Notes: a model not told the origin generated them from the sequence alone. A stretch of 64,000 nt of DNA from Delphinus delphis (GCF_949987515.2 NC_082696.1:35072431-35136430); one strand, 5' to 3'; positions 49,084 to 61,931 are shown, counted from the stretch's first letter. A program made the numbers and translations.

Positions 49084-51444
49084 AAGAATATATTTATTTG
49101 TATTTTTCTAGATAGAATGCCTCAAAATGAGAAGGTTCAAAATAGGCATCAACGTTGCACCTAGCAAGAGAGAGTGAAGCACTTGGAATTCTTGCCTTCA
49201 TAATTCTATACTGCTTATTATCATTTCTCTACTTTGCTCATATAGTCAAGAGAAACTATTAAGTTTTTCAGGATGGTCATCTCCAGTAGCAGAAGAGAAA
49301 TTATGTTGCCTGTTTGTGCTATCATTTACTGATGACTCTTCAGTGGTTATACAGATAATATTCTTGTTCTCTTCCTATAAATCACCAATTTTTTCTGACA
49401 TTTTACTACTTATTTAGAAAGAGAATAAGAGCAGGAATAATTTGTTAAAAATTTAAAATAGGTATATTTATGAAATATTACACATTGCAGTAATTGGATA
49501 ATACAAGTTATTTTCTTTATAGCTAGATAAAATCATACTTATCAACATAAATGAGTAAAAGCTTAATGTTGGTATTTTTGTGAATTAGGGACACTTTAAA
49601 GAAAAAACAAAATTGCCAAAAGTTTTAGACCAACAAACTAAATTGAAGCATAAAAATTAAAAAAGGAAAAGATAAATATTGACAATTGTCATTGTCATTG
49701 AAATTATTCAACAAGGATAGAGATGTTTCAAACTTAACAGAAATAGATTAAGTTGGGAAGGCCATGTTACTGAAACCAAAACAGTTACAGATATTTATTT
49801 ATCTCTAAAACAATTACTAAGAAAAAAATCTTAATGTGTATGAGTATAAATCCAGTTTATAATCTGATTTTTTAAATCCTTTTTTTCTTTTGACAATTAG
49901 ATTATTGTTCATAGCTCCTTAAACTGAACCAACTGAAATGACTTTTAAGAAATCATCCATTTCAGACTTTTAAAATTAAGACTATTTTGAAAAGATAGTT
50001 TCATTTTAAAGATGGTACATATAAACATAATTCATTTTTTTAAAAAAAAGTTATAACCTTTTGTCCTCTAGGATTATGTAGGTCAGCAAGACTCACCAGG
50101 CATGTTAATCCTGCCAAGGTAGCTCTTACTTCTCCTTTGTAGAATTTATCCCTCTTCTAAGTAATAAACTATTTGCTCAGTAAGTGCTTTCCTAGTAGAC
50201 AGTGAGCAGCATGAGGATAGGGACCTGGGGTGTTAGTGAGTAAGTTCCTGGTCCAGAGTAGATACTCAACTACTATTTGTTAAGGAGAGGAGACACGGAG
50301 AGGGAGAAAGAGGTAGAAGCGGAGGAAAACAGATAGCCTGTGAATATTGCGTGTTACATCAGTTTGATATCAGGGATGCTCAGACATTCATCAAGAGAAG
50401 AAAAGGGGAGAAGTGCCATTTTCTTTTGAAATCTGATGTGAAAGGCAATGCATTAAGACAGGAGAGAGAGGGAAAAAAAGATTCAGAGCATAACACCCCA
50501 CAAAAGGAAAACTGGGCTGAAACACTTCAAAGGAAGAAACACGAAGGTTAGAACAGGTAAAACTCAAGAGTAGGCAGACTGTGTACTACCATCAAGGCGA
50601 GGATGAACGTAGGACAGAAGTAAAGAGTCGCTTAGATCACTGGTCCTTAGGCTAGTTCAGGCCCACACTTCTACCTGTCCATGAGGTAAGCACAGAATGT
50701 GAAAGTAAGCATTTAGAAATGTTTATACAATTTGATGGAATAATTTTGTGCTTGTTGAATTCAGTGAAGACAGACTTGGGTTTATATCTGTACATTTTCT
50801 ATTTGATTTTAGGGGAACTCATTTTAATTGTATGTTTAAAATCTGAAATGGTAAGTTGAAAATGTACAAAATAAATGTTTAAAAATAAAAAATTATAAAA
50901 CATTTAAAATTTAACAGCTAGTCTTCACCAAAGACAGCCTGAGAAGCACTGACATAGACAAAATGTTGGATTTTACTGCTTCTTTCCATTTTCTTTGTGG
51001 TTGTACTGTTCTACTGTCTTAGAGCAAGTATACATTAATGTCCTCTACAAGCTTTCTCACCATGAAAAAATAATCTTAAACATACTAATTGGGAATTATT
51101 TTAAAGAGCTTTCTAATTTGTGGCATGTGACAATATATGAAACTTCAAGTAGAATAAATACAGAGGCTTTTGGTTTAGTTTCAATACACAAAGTTAGGGC
51201 ATTGTCACCATGTGGGCTTAAAACTCTTTTCTGCTCAATTGTTTCTATAAATATTTACATAGAACTATAGCACTTTTCAAGCACTTGCAAACAGTGGCTT
51301 GCTATGTTATAGGTATATGAAATGTTTCTTTCAGAAAAAACTTGCAAGCAGAAATATTGAGCTTTAAAAATCTACTTAAAGTTCTTCTCCAATTTTCCCC
51401 TTCTGTAACAGCACTCTGTATAATAAGTCCAGTTACACCCTTTC
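49084..51444. other. No gene recognised; one L2-like scrap
   Basis: AT-rich sequence. 50190-50290 ('gacagtgagcagcatgagga' then 'agatactcaactactatttg') resembles a sense L2 end. Frames of 91 codons or fewer were discarded. Confidence 0.45.
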
Positions 51445-51613
51445 AGGGGACTCGGGTTCGTGCCCCGGTCCGGGAAGATCCCACATGCCGCAGAGCGGCT
51501 GGGCCCGTGAGCCATGGCCACTGAGCCTGCGCATCCGGAGCCTGTGCTCCGCAACGGGAGAGGGGCCACAACAGTGAGAGGCCCGCGTACCACAAAAAAA
51601 AAAAAAAAAAAAA
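51445..51613 (+). mobile_element. CHR SINE, short type, 5'-truncated
   Basis: Starts inside the element at 'aggggactcgggttcgtgcc' and runs to the tail and A21 at 51593-51613. About the first 60 bases, including the A-box, are missing. The B-box (gggttcgtgccc) is intact. No target repeat is obvious. Open minus frames of up to 164 codons here are SINE/oligo-T artefacts. Confidence 0.92.
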
Positions 51614-52232
51614 GAATGGCATAATAAGCATCAATATATGTGATACTGAGCTGAATGAATTAAAGTTACAAGTGGAGTTTTGAAAGGGCCCAATAAGCAA
51701 CATCCTTTCCCCCAGCTGAGTGCAGAACCAAGTAAAAGACAAACACAGAAGCCAGACAGAAGCAGATGAAAAGGCCACCAGCTTTTGATCACTCCCCTGA
51801 CTGGAACTTCTGACAAAAACAGAACCTGCTCCAACCAACTTACCTTGTGAAGGAGAGCAAACGGTCATTCTTTCTGAGACAGATCTGAAGAGAAAGGAGA
51901 GAGAGAGAGAGAGAGAGACTGAGCAAAGCAAGTACAACTCTTTCTTCTCAAATCACCAATCAGATAACTAACTCCTATTCCCTTTGGGAAAAATGTGTGA
52001 GCAGGTAGAGAAAAGCAAGCAGTCAGCCTTACTCTAGAGGTCCCTAGACTTGAAACCTTAACGCCTGGGAATGGAAATTTCTCTTCAACATAAACAATGG
52101 CCCCCAAATTTTCTTCTACTTTTACTCTATACATAAGTGTACCTAAGAAATACTGTGTACTGCCTTTGCACTTTTAAATTTATTTAATTTTAAACTATGT
52201 AACTTTAATAACTTAAATTCAAATGCACACAG
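51614..52232. other. No gene recognised; (GA)n tract
   Basis: Contains a (GA)n microsatellite at 51895-51919. Otherwise unique-looking, slightly GC-richer than the surroundings. Confidence 0.5.
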
Positions 52233-52247
52233 TGGATTATGTATTTT

Positions 52248-52371
52248 ATTTTATTTTTTTCTGGCCGCACCACATGACATGCAGGATCTTAGTTCCCTGA
52301 ACAGGGATTGAACCTGTGCCCCCTGCAGTGGAAGCACAGAGTCTTAACCACTGGATCGCCAGGGAAGTTCC
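52248..52371 (-). mobile_element. Short tRNA-derived SINE (older CHR type)
   Basis: Minus-strand ~125-base element: 'ctggccgcaccacatgacat', 'cttagttccctgaacaggga', 'ttaaccactggatcgccagg gaagttcc'. The 15-base repeat tggattatgtatttt lies at 52233-52247 and 52372-52386, without mismatch. Confidence 0.93.
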
Positions 52372-52554
52372 TGGATTATGTATTTTTTACAATGGGGTTC
52401 TGATACTGATTTCTTGTTTTTTTCTCACAGAAGAACTAGGAAAGATTTCTTAGTTCTGGCCAAAATAATATTGTGAATTGTGGTTTGTTTAGTGGTGTCC
52501 TCTTTTTGAATTTCCCAATTTTAGCTCATTCATTTCTCTGTACCTCCCTCTATT

Positions 52555-53060
52555 TAAAAAAAATTAGCTTTGTTAAGATATAGTTCACATACCATATATT
52601 TCACCCACTTAAAGTGTACGATTTAATGGTTTTTAGTATATTCACAGATATGTACAGTCATCACCACAGTCAACTTGAGAACACTTTCATCACATCAAAA
52701 AGAAACACTGTACCCTTTAGATATCATGTCCCTATTTCTCCACCCCACTCCCATTCCTAAGCAACCACTAATCTACTTTCTGTCTCTGTAGATATCCCTA
52801 GTCTGGATATTTCTTATAGATGGAATTATACAATATGTGTTTTTTGGGGCACTAGCTTCTTTCACTTAGCATATGTTTTTAAGGTTCATCCATGTTGTAG
52901 CACAAATCAGTAGTTCATTCTTTTTATGCTGAAAAATGCTTCATTGAATGGACATAGCACATATTATATATCCATTTGTCAGTTAATAGATATGTAGGTT
53001 TTTTCCACCGTTTGACTGTTATGAATAATGCTGCTATAAACATTCATGTCTAAAATGTGT
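52555..53060 (-). mobile_element. L1 3' region, antisense
   Basis: 'ttgttaagatatagttcaca taccatatatttcaccc', 'acagtcatcaccacagtcaa', 'gtttttaaggttcatccatg' and 'aataatgctgctataaacat tcatgt' are standard antisense landmarks of the L1M 3' end. Confidence 0.85.
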
Positions 53061-53318
53061 CTCCTACAAAGAATATACCATTGAATCTTGTTTTTTAAAT
53101 TCAGTCTGACCATCTCTGGATTTTGCTTTGTTTAATCCATTCACATTTAATGTTATTATTGATATAGTTGGATTTACATCTGGCATTTTACTTTTGGTTT
53201 TCTATGTGTCTCATGTCTCATGTTCCTTTGCTTCTTCTTTATTGCTTTCTTTTGTATTCAGTAAATATTTTCTGATGAAACATTTAAATTTATTTATTGA
53301 TGATTTTTAAATTACTGA

Positions 53319-53352
53319 CACACACGCATATACACACACATACACACACATA
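53319..53352 (+). repeat. CA-rich microsatellite
   Basis: Interrupted (CA)n with CATA units, within L1-derived sequence. Confidence 0.9.
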
Positions 53353-53666
53353 TTATTAGTGGTTGCTCTAGGACTTATCACATATATCTTAACTTACAGA
53401 ATCAGCTTTAGCTTTATGCTGGCTTGATTCTATGTCTTGAGTTATAGAAATATATAACTCCTATATAATTCTATTCTCTTTCTTCCTTTTTTGTGGTATT
53501 ATCATTACAGTCTATTAATGTTATATATTACATTACAAACCCAATAATACACTAAGCCAAATACAGCTTTGTTCCTATCCACCTCCTTTATGCTATATGT
53601 TATTGGCAAACATATTACATTTTTCTATGTTATAGGTCCAACATTACATTATACACATATTATTTT

Positions 53667-53803
53667 TATCTTATTTTATTATTATTATTATTTTTGACTG
53701 TGCTGCATGGCTTAGGGGATCTTAGTTCCCTGACCAGGGATTGAATCCAGGCTCCAGCAGTGAAAGCACCAAGTCCTAACCACTGGACTGCCAGGGAATT
53801 TCC
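53667..53803 (-). mobile_element. Short tRNA-derived SINE (older CHR type)
   Basis: Minus-strand element: (ATT)n tail, 'gactgtgctgcatggcttag', 'cttagttccctgaccaggga', 'taaccactggactgccaggg'. The 12-base repeat acatattatttt occurs at 53655-53666 and 53807-53818. It interrupts the antisense L1. Confidence 0.9.
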
Positions 53804-56130
53804 TATACATATTATTTTATACAATTGCTCCTTAAATCTGTTTAGAAAAGAAAGGAGAAAAATATGCCTTTATCCTGGCTTTAGTAATTACATAATTACC
53901 TTTACTGGTGTTCTTTGTTTTTTTTTGTGTGTGTAGATTGAAATTACCATCTAGAGTCACTTGCTTTTAGCCCAAAGAATTTTGTTATTTCCAGAAAGGC
54001 AGATCTATTAGCAACAAATTTTCTCAGTTTTTACATATCTGGGAATGTCTTTGACTTTTATTTTTGAAAGATAGCTTTGCTGGATATAGAATTCTTGGTT
54101 GACAGTTTTTCTTTGAGCGTTTTGAATATGTTATCCCACTGCCTTCTATCCTCCATTATTTCTGCTGAGAAGTCAGTATTAATCTTATCAGTGTTCCCTT
54201 TTAAGTAGGGTGCAATTTTTCACTTGCCGCTTTCAAGATTTTCTCCTTGCGTTTGACATTCAGCACTTTTACTATGATGTGTTTGTTCGTGGATCTCTTT
54301 GAATTCAATCTATTTGGACTTCAGTGAGTTCCAGGATATATAGGTTAGTATTTTTTTTTTTTGATAAATTTGGGAAGATTTCAGTTGTATTTCTTCAAAT
54401 ATATTTTTCTGCTTCTTTTCATCTTTCCTCTCCTTCAGGTCCTCCCATTATATATATGTCAGTGTGGTTACCGGTAACCCACATTTTTCTGAGGCTCTGT
54501 TTATTTTTCTTCATTCTTTTTTCCTTTCTGTTCTGTTCTGTCAATGTATACTCAAGTTCACAAATTCTTTATTCTGCCAATTCAAATCTACTTTTAAGCT
54601 CTTCCAGTGAATTATTCAGTCCAGTTTTTTTATTTTTCAACCCTAGAATTTCTCTTTGGTTCTTCTATTTGGTTCTTATATTTTCTATTTGATGTAACAT
54701 TGTAAACATACCTTTTTATACGTCTTTGATTGTGATTTATTTTTTAGTTATTTGAGTATATTTGTAATGTCTACTTTGAAGTCTTTTCCTATTATATTTG
54801 CTTTGTCAAAATTTCTCGGGACTTGTGTCTTTTTTTTTTTTTGGTTGGAAACTGGACATTTAAGATAATACATTATAGCAACTCTGGATACTGTCACTCC
54901 ACCTCCTGGTTATTAATATTGGGTTTTTTATTTGTTTAGTGACTGGCTGGATTATTTTAATGAAGTCTATTTCTTCCTTCACTGTGTCAAGTCTCTGTTG
55001 TTGCTCCTGAGGAAAGCACAGCTTTGGATATGTCCACAGCAATCCTCACATGACAGTGGTTTTTTCAGAGCTCATTTTCTCTTTTTCCCTGGCCACATCC
55101 AGATGTTTAGCTCTAGTAATTGTTGGCTGACTGCTCTATTGTTTTCAACAATGCCCTGGGGCATAAATTGCTCTATATATGATTCCAGTAAAATTTTTTC
55201 TCCTCTGAAGAAGCAGTTTCCAAGGTCAATCAGTGTGGAGATTTGTTCTGACTCCAGAAATTTTCCTCTGAGTTCTCTTTCTCCAGTTTTTTTTCCAGAA
55301 AATTGGCCAGGCTATAGTTTAGCCTGCATCTTCACTGAATCTATGAATCTCCTCCCAGTTGACTTTCACCACAACTGCCACTGTTTTACAGAGCACCCTA
55401 AGGCTTGAACTTCTCCACGCTCTATTGCAAATGAAGTCAGTTTTTTGGGAAGAGATTATGAGCTACCTCCTGATTCTCCGCCTCCCTCCAGGTAAAATCT
55501 CAGCCGGGCCTCTGGAGGTAGGGACAGTAGCACACTTCTCTCTGAATGACATCTCCCTTTTAAGAACTGAGAACTTGGAGATGGTGGGTGTTGTAGCTGC
55601 CTGCCTTGGCTTGCCTCTTCCAACATGGAACCATCACTTTATGGACCAAGGGAAGGTTGATTGGGGCTCCAGTATTCTCAGTTATATTTGGCCCACTCTG
55701 TTTCATGACTGGGGGCTGGGTAGAAGAAGGGAGCCCTCCCCTCTTAAACATACTGACCTGGAATTTAGCCTTAGCAATAGGATGACACATGCTGATGTCT
55801 TACCCCTCCTGGGAAAAAGTCCTCCAATTGGAAGCTGGTGGAAGAGGGAGCCCTGTGTTCTTGGCTGCACCAGTCTGGAGTGGAGTTTCTACCTCTCTGA
55901 GTTGAAATAGGGGAGGAAGGGATCAGTCTCAGTTCAAATACCACAGACTCTAGATTTTCTTAACAAATATTTGTAGATTGCCTTGAATAGATGTTTCTTC
56001 ATTTGCTGTAAGCTCTTAGGAACATTTTCAGAAGCTGAAAATGTCTGTTTTGTTTTCTAATAATTCTCATCAGTGTGACTGGGGAGTGTGCTGCCAAACT
56101 CCTCATGCTGTCATGTGCGCCACTCCATTT

Positions 56131-56700
56131 TTAAACATTTTAATAATAGTATTATACTGTATGTATGCTTTCACAAGCAGATTTGTGTCTTAATATTTTG
56201 TTTGATAGATTCAACCACATTGATTTTTGTTGCTTCATTTTAATCATTATGATATTCCATTGAATGATTATAATACCACTGATTTATCTATTTTCCTTTT
56301 GATAGATGTTTAGGTTATTTCTGTTTTCATGATTACAAACCATTCTGCAATTAACATTCTTGAACACATTTCCTTCTAATTTATATTAAAGTCTTATAAT
56401 GCATATAACTAAGATTACAGTTTTGGGGTTTTAGAGAATATGTATACAAATATCACCAAACTGCTTGCTAAAACATTTATATCAATTCGCCCTTTCACCA
56501 GTAGTGATTTAGTTTTCATTTCTCCACATTCTCACTATCCCTTGGTGTCTTCAGAATTACAATTCTCATGTGAGTGAACTAATAATTCACTGTGGTTTTA
56601 ATATTCATTTACCTGATTTCTAGTAAGACTGAACATATTTTCATATCTTTATTGACCATTTATGTTTCCTCTTTTGTGTAACACATAATTTTTTATTGCT
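56131..56700 (-). mobile_element. L1 3' region, antisense
   Basis: 'gatattccattgaatgatta', 'gataga tgtttaggttatttctg', 'ccctttcaccagtagtgatt', 'ctccacattctcactatccc' and 'tcatatctttattgaccatt' follow the antisense order of an L1 3' end. A separate insertion from its neighbours. Confidence 0.78.
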
Positions 56701-57565
56701 TAGCATATTATCTATATTGAAAACATTTTATGTGCACTTGAAAAATAAATGTGTATTTTGTTTTTGTTGGGGGTATGTCCTATATATGTTAGTTAGGTCA
56801 AGTTGGTTAATCAAATCTTCTATATCTTTCCTGAATTTCTGTATTATTATTATATAAATTACTAAGAGCAGATATTGAAATTGTATCCAACTTTGCAATT
56901 CTGAAAACCTTTAATTAATCGTTGTTCTAGAATGCAGTTATTTGGAATAAGATTGCTTCTTTTGAGACTTGCTTTCTAGCTTTGTTAAGTCAGATGTAAA
57001 AAAGCCTTAATCTATAGCTAATTTAGCCCAACTTCTGAGGTAAGATTCTTCTGAGGACTCCAGCTGATATCCTGTGTATCAGGAAGTCTTTTCACTCTGA
57101 TGAGTGGGAATAGAAACTATTCCCAGCCCTGTATGTGGTTGAGGATTGTTCTACTTCTTTCAGGCCATTCTTTGCATGAGCTCTATATTTTCCCCACTGT
57201 AGCGAAACAGTACTCAGCCAAAGGCTCAAGGGGACCCTTTTGCAGTTCCCTGGAGTTCTCTTTCTCTCTGTCTGGATCTCTTCTCTCTCTGATGTTTTAC
57301 CCTATAATTGCTAGCCACCTTGTCCTGCCTTTACTAAACTCTGTCTCCTCAATTCATTGAGACTCCTGAGTTCTCTTTGGGTTCCCACTTCCTGCACAAC
57401 TCCCTGGAAATATTCTACATAGTAATCTGAGATATTCATAGGATCCATCTTATTTGTTTGCCTGTTGTACAATGTCTGAGAAGCATCATATCATATCTGT
57501 TCCATTTGTCTTCCTTGTTAAGTTGGGAAGATAAATCTGGTTCCAGTTATTCTATTATGGACAGA
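56701..57565 (-). mobile_element. L1 fragment, antisense, ending in the 5' UTR
   Basis: 56720-56860 resembles the ORF2 start ('tgtgcacttgaaaaataaat'). 56930-57565 follows an L1M leader in antisense: 'gtgggaatagaaactattcc cagccctgt', 'agtactcagccaaaggctca aggggaccc' and 'aataaatctggttccagtta'-like. The leader's 5' end is near 57565. The 86-codon plus frame here is a shadow. Confidence 0.75.
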
Positions 57566-58990
57566 AATAGAAATCTCTTAAGTATCTCATTCTTAAATAT
57601 ACATGGAAAAGTATGAATTTGCAGACATCTAAAGAAAGTCTATAACACGAAAGAAAAATATAAAGAGAACAAAAAATAAAGACCTAGGAGTAAGCAGAAT
57701 TAATGCAGGTTGAAAAACTTCAGAAAAAAAATTATAAATCAATATCCTTAGAATAATAAGGGAATGTAATGCATCTATAAAATACCTGAGAAAAAGGTAA
57801 AATGATCTAATTTAAAACATGCTAGTTTTTTTTAAACTTTAGTACAAGAGTTAAAAAATAAAATCAGGGGCTTCCCTGGTGGCACAGTGGTTAAGAATCC
57901 ACCTGCCAGTGCAGGGGACACATGTTTGAGCCCTGGTCTGGGAAGATGCCACATGCTGCAGAACAACTAAGCCCGTGCACCACAACTACTGAGCCTGAGC
58001 TTTAAAGCCTGTGAGCCCCAACTACTGAGACTGCGTGCTGCAACTACTGAAGCCCATGTGCCTAGAGCCCGTGCTCCGCAACGAGAAGCCACTGCAATGA
58101 GAAGCCTGCACGCCACAATGAAGAGTAGCCTCCACCCACCGCAACTAGAGAAAGCCCGCCCACAGCAACGAAGACCTAACGCAGCCAAAAATAAATAATA
58201 AAAATAAATTTTAAAAAATAAAATAAAATAAACTACATTTTTCAGAAAACAAAGCAAATGAAGAGATAGGAAATTGGATGAAAATGGTAAAATATTTAGA
58301 AAAATCAATCCAGGATATCCACTATCAGGATAGTAGGTGTTCCAGAAAGGAAAAAGAGAAAATATAAGGAAGATAATTTCAAACATACAGAAAAAAATTC
58401 ATATATGAGGGAAGTGATTACCCAATTTCTAATGACGTGGCTCAGTAAGTGCAAAAAAAGTACCAAACTAATGCACATATTTATGCAATATCACAACACC
58501 AGAGATAAAGAGAAGATCCAATAACTTCTGGAAAGAATAATGCGTTTCATATGAAGGACATATCAGAATGACATTTTTCCAGAGAAGAACTTGGTACTAT
58601 AGGATAATGAAGGATCTAAGGGAGTATTTGGAAACATTTATGAATAGAAAAAGTTATGTAAGTTAAACTTTTATGAATAGAAGAACGTTATATAAGTTAA
58701 AAAATGAGACAGTTATTAACTTCTGAGAAAAGAGGTCACAGGAGAGAAAATTCAATCATAGTATACTATGAGTTTACATATTCACAGTAATGAAACTACA
58801 TTGTTAACTAATAATTATGATATGCTATATTGGGAGGTGAGAATCAGCATGAAAGAGATTTACATTCTTTTTCAAAATAATGTGAAATTTATTTCGGATG
58901 TTAAAATTGATAAATCAAGGAAAAGAAGTACAGTCATGTTATTTAGGTTTTGAAAAATGGAGAAATAAAGGCTAATATCAAAAGATATAA
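57566..58990 (+). mobile_element. L1/HAL1 ORF1-like fragment, sense, interrupted
   Basis: After the SINE, 'ccaggatatccactatcagg atagtaggtgttccagaaag' and 'cagagataaagagaagatcc' match the conserved ORF1 segment in sense. Multiple stops are present. A long CHR SINE splits it. Orientation is opposite to the antisense L1s on the left. Confidence 0.65.
57865..58210 (+). mobile_element. CHR SINE, long type
   Basis: Head ggggcttccctggtggcaca, 'ccacaactactgagcctgag' middle, and tail 'gacctaacgcagccaaaaat' plus (AAAT)n. The 14-base repeat ttaaaaaataaaat occurs at 57851-57864 and 58211-58224. The overlapping 139-codon minus frame (57967-58386) is a SINE artefact. Confidence 0.93.
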
Positions 58991-59989
58991 CTAAAAGAAT
59001 TATTACCCCTTGTAGGTAGTCTATGGAAGGGCAATCCTGAGGATACTGATTTCAAAAAAATCCTCTGGTACTAATTATGTGCATGAATTACTTTGAATAA
59101 AAATTAAGACATACATCATTTCAATAAAATATTAAAAAATATTGACTCTGTATCCTGTGTCTTTGGGGCAGATTTAATCCTCTCTGGAGATTTTAGCCAA
59201 GCCAATTGATGTACAATTCCTTGTTTGTCATTTTTTGTTCAGGGATTTATTTTTTGTTTTTAGCAGAGCTACTAAGAGATGAGCCAACATGTCTCCATAT
59301 TCATTTTATTTATGGTGCTCTTAAAATATCAACTAAAGAAAGTATAGACACATGCCACACCCAAGATATTTTCAAGCATGTATTTTGTTGTTCACTTTTA
59401 TTCACCACCCAACTCTCATCACCTCTACTCAATATCCCTTCCAAATTTCCTGGTTGCTCTCTTGAGATTGTATTAGTCAAGCCATTCCATTACTAGTTGC
59501 TGCACTCCTCGGTGTGAACAGGGCTCTGTGTCCAGCGCAATCAGGGCTTGTAGCTAAAGAGCTCATTTGGACTCTGCTTCACTTGGTCCCCTTCCAGCTA
59601 TGTTCTTGGCTTACTTTACTTTGGTGGTTGAGAAATTACAGGGACTGTAACATTTATCTTTTCTTATCTTACCTGAATCTTCATATATCTTACTGACTAA
59701 GACATGTTCTTCTGATTTAGTACATCTTATTGCTATTAAAATAACAAAAAAATTCCAAATATACCTAATCACATTATTATAACTTTCCTTCACACAATAT
59801 CTAACCAAGCATATTTTATAAAAGTATTGCAAAACAAAATATAGTTTACTTTTGGCCAATATTATTCATCACTAAGTAGCATGATAAAGGAATAATTATC
59901 CTCATCACAATATTATTATACAACATTTTTTCATGGTTTAAATGCTTTCTATAGACCAGTTAAGAAATTTCTTTCTCTATGTTAAGTAA
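58991..59989. other. No gene or repeat recognised
   Basis: AT-rich sequence with frames of 96 codons or fewer and no recognisable domain. Confidence 0.45.
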
Positions 59990-60120
59990 TTCATAAGCAT
60001 TCTCACAATAGCCCTGTAATGTAAGTACTGTTCCTATCTTATAGATGAGAAAACTGAGATTTAGGGATATTAAATATCTTCCAAAGGTTACAGAGTAAGT
60101 CAGAGGTATAGCCAGGAGGT
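59990..60120 (-). mobile_element. MIR fragment, antisense
   Basis: 'cacaatagccctgtaatgta', 'tcttatagatgagaaaactg agatttaggg' and 'ccaaaggttacagagtaagt' are the reverse complement of the MIR 3' half and core. Confidence 0.82.
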
Positions 60121-60379
60121 ACAAATTCCTATGGAATCGTACAGACTGGAAAGAAAACCTATTCTGCCTGTTAGGAATAAACGTTTTGAAAACGAGTCCT
60201 TAAAAAAGGTGACACCTGAACTGAGTCCTGAAAATAAAGGTTGAATAAAATAATAAAATAAATAAAGAATAAATAAAGATTGGAAAGATAATGTGTGCCA
60301 GAAAAAGAGAACAGCAAGAGCCAACAGGTAGAATATGGCAACTTAGGGAAGCCACAAAGAGATCAACATGACAAAAATA

Positions 60380-60565
60380 CAGACTGTGTTGACAAAAGGG
60401 TGAAGTTTCATTGGAACCCAGCCATACCTATTTGTTATGTGTTGTTTACGGCTGCTTTACCACTATAAAGGCAAAGTTGATTAATTGCAACAAAGTCCAT
60501 TTGGCCCACAAAGCTGAAAAGTGTTTGCTATCTGATCCTTTATAGAAAAAGTTTGCCAACCCCTA
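60380..60565. mobile_element. hAT MITE (GGCAAACT...GTTTGCC type)
   Basis: 'gtttcattggaacccagcca', 'gtttacggctgctttaccac', 'tccatttggcccacaaagct' and the end 'aaaagtttgccaacccct' match a common old mammalian hAT-Charlie MITE. The near end is eroded. Subfamily not named. Confidence 0.75.
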
Positions 60566-60599
60566 TTTCAGAGAATCAGTTAAGTTTTAGAGCAATTAA

Positions 60600-60755
60600 A
60601 AGAAAAAAATTATTTTTACCCTCCTTTCTCACTTTTACAGCATTCTTTATTTATTTGTGTAGATCCAATTTTGATTATCATATTCCTTCTGTCTGAAGAT
60701 TTCTTTTAAGATTTCTTATAGTGCAGGTCTAGTAGAAGATCACTACTCTCCAGTG
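60600..60755 (-). mobile_element. Short L1 fragment, antisense
   Basis: 'aagatttcttatagtgcagg tctagtagaagatcac' resembles the antisense L1 ORF1/ORF2 junction region also seen at 2040-2090. Short and diverged. Confidence 0.5.
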
Positions 60756-61000
60756 ATGAGCTGGGTTACCAAAATGAGCACAGTCTCACCTAAATACCAC
60801 GACTAAGGCTACCTCTGTTTGCTTTTATATACCTCTTGTATCATAGCTCTCCAAAGTTTTTGCATGCCCTTTTTAAAGATACTTTTATTAAAAAATATTT
60901 AAACCTGCAAAGAAAGTTTAAGAATAATACAATGAACTCTCATGTACACTCACCTACAGTGACCATTGTTAATATTATTTTGCCACACCTTCTTCTCTCT

Positions 61001-61022
61001 ACACACAGACACACACACACAC
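61001..61022 (+). repeat. (AC)n microsatellite
   Basis: Short AC run with one interruption, inside L1-derived sequence. Confidence 0.85.
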
Positions 61023-61304
61023 GTTAAGTATCAGCTGAAACATCTGACAGCATCACATATCATGACCTTTCACCCCAAAATATTTGTGTTCTAAAAAAAT
61101 AGGACATTTTATTACATAAATCATGGCACTATTAAGTTCAGAAAATTAAACATTAATACAAAATTATTTTACCTGTTGTCTCAATGTTGTCCTTTATAGC
61201 ATATATTTTTTTCTGATCAAGTATCCCAGTGCAGAATCATGCATGTGTTTACTTGTTATATGTCTTTACTCTCCTTTAATCTACAAGTCCTCAGTCTTTC
61301 TTTG

Positions 61305-61931
61305 TGTAGTGCAAAATTTGTCTGACATTAAGCTCTTGATTGCTGAGGCATTCATTTCAAAGACATCCATCTTAAATAAACTATTGCCAGCTCTATGATG
61401 CAGCTACTAGCAAATACGTCTAGGTAAGGAACGAGGTTGATCCTATCCATGAACTTCCCCCTCTATAAAGTCCTGAGAAAGATAGATCATTGACAGCTTA
61501 AAGCCATCCCACTTTTCCCTTCCTGTGTCCTAATTTCCACTTTTATGCTTTAAATTCAGCAATAAAGAGCGAACCCATGAAACCCTAGCCACTCCATCCT
61601 TGCGACCCTAACACAGACAGAGCCCCAGGTCTGTGCTCCCTCCCTCTCTCTCTGCCTGTGACCTCTCTGTGTGGCCCTCAGGCATGCCATGTATCCTCCA
61701 GGACCTGAGAGTAATAAATCTCGTTATTTAAAGTTCCCCGGTAGCTTTGCTGAGATGTGTCCTGTGGTCATAATAAGAACCACAAGGGCTAGTTCAGCCA
61801 CAACATTGGCCTTGGTGGTGGGGGGCGGGTAATGTTTGTGAGACTTGCTAGAGTAAATACAGGGCCCGTGTGAGAGACTCAGGATTCCTAGCCAAGAACA
61901 TTACTATCAACAGACTAGGAATGACACAACA
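61305..61931 (+). mobile_element. Solo LTR of an endogenous retrovirus
   Basis: 627-base insert with TG...CA ends (tgtagtgcaaa ... gacacaaca). It has a TATA-like ctataaag near 61463 and two AATAAA signals (near 61561 and 61711) in plus orientation, followed by a U5-like part. Five-base flanks ctttg (61300-61304) and ctatg (61932-61936) form a target repeat with one mismatch. Removing the insert and one flank restores continuous L1 sequence. No internal genes are present. Family and class not determined. Confidence 0.72.

Larger units (their letters stand above)
53061..56130 (-). mobile_element. Old L1, antisense (ORF2 start, ORF1, 5' UTR), interrupted
   Basis: 53061-53660 and 53804-53960 resemble the ORF2 start. 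54000-54840 matches ORF1 ('ggatatagaattcttggttg', 'cccactgccttctatcctcc', 'tttgggaagatttcagttgt'). 54880-56130 looks like a long diverged leader. Frames of 122, 158 and 183 codons on the plus strand are antisense-leader shadows. A CA-rich tract lies at 53319-53352. Confidence 0.7.

Noticed and set aside
51443..51937. 164-codon minus-strand frame, the second longest in the window
   Set aside because: It runs through a SINE and its oligo-T tail (polyphenylalanine run), so the openness is composition-driven.
54932..55910. 158- and 183-codon plus-strand frames
   Set aside because: They lie in antisense L1 leader sequence with no domain or conserved codon pattern visible.
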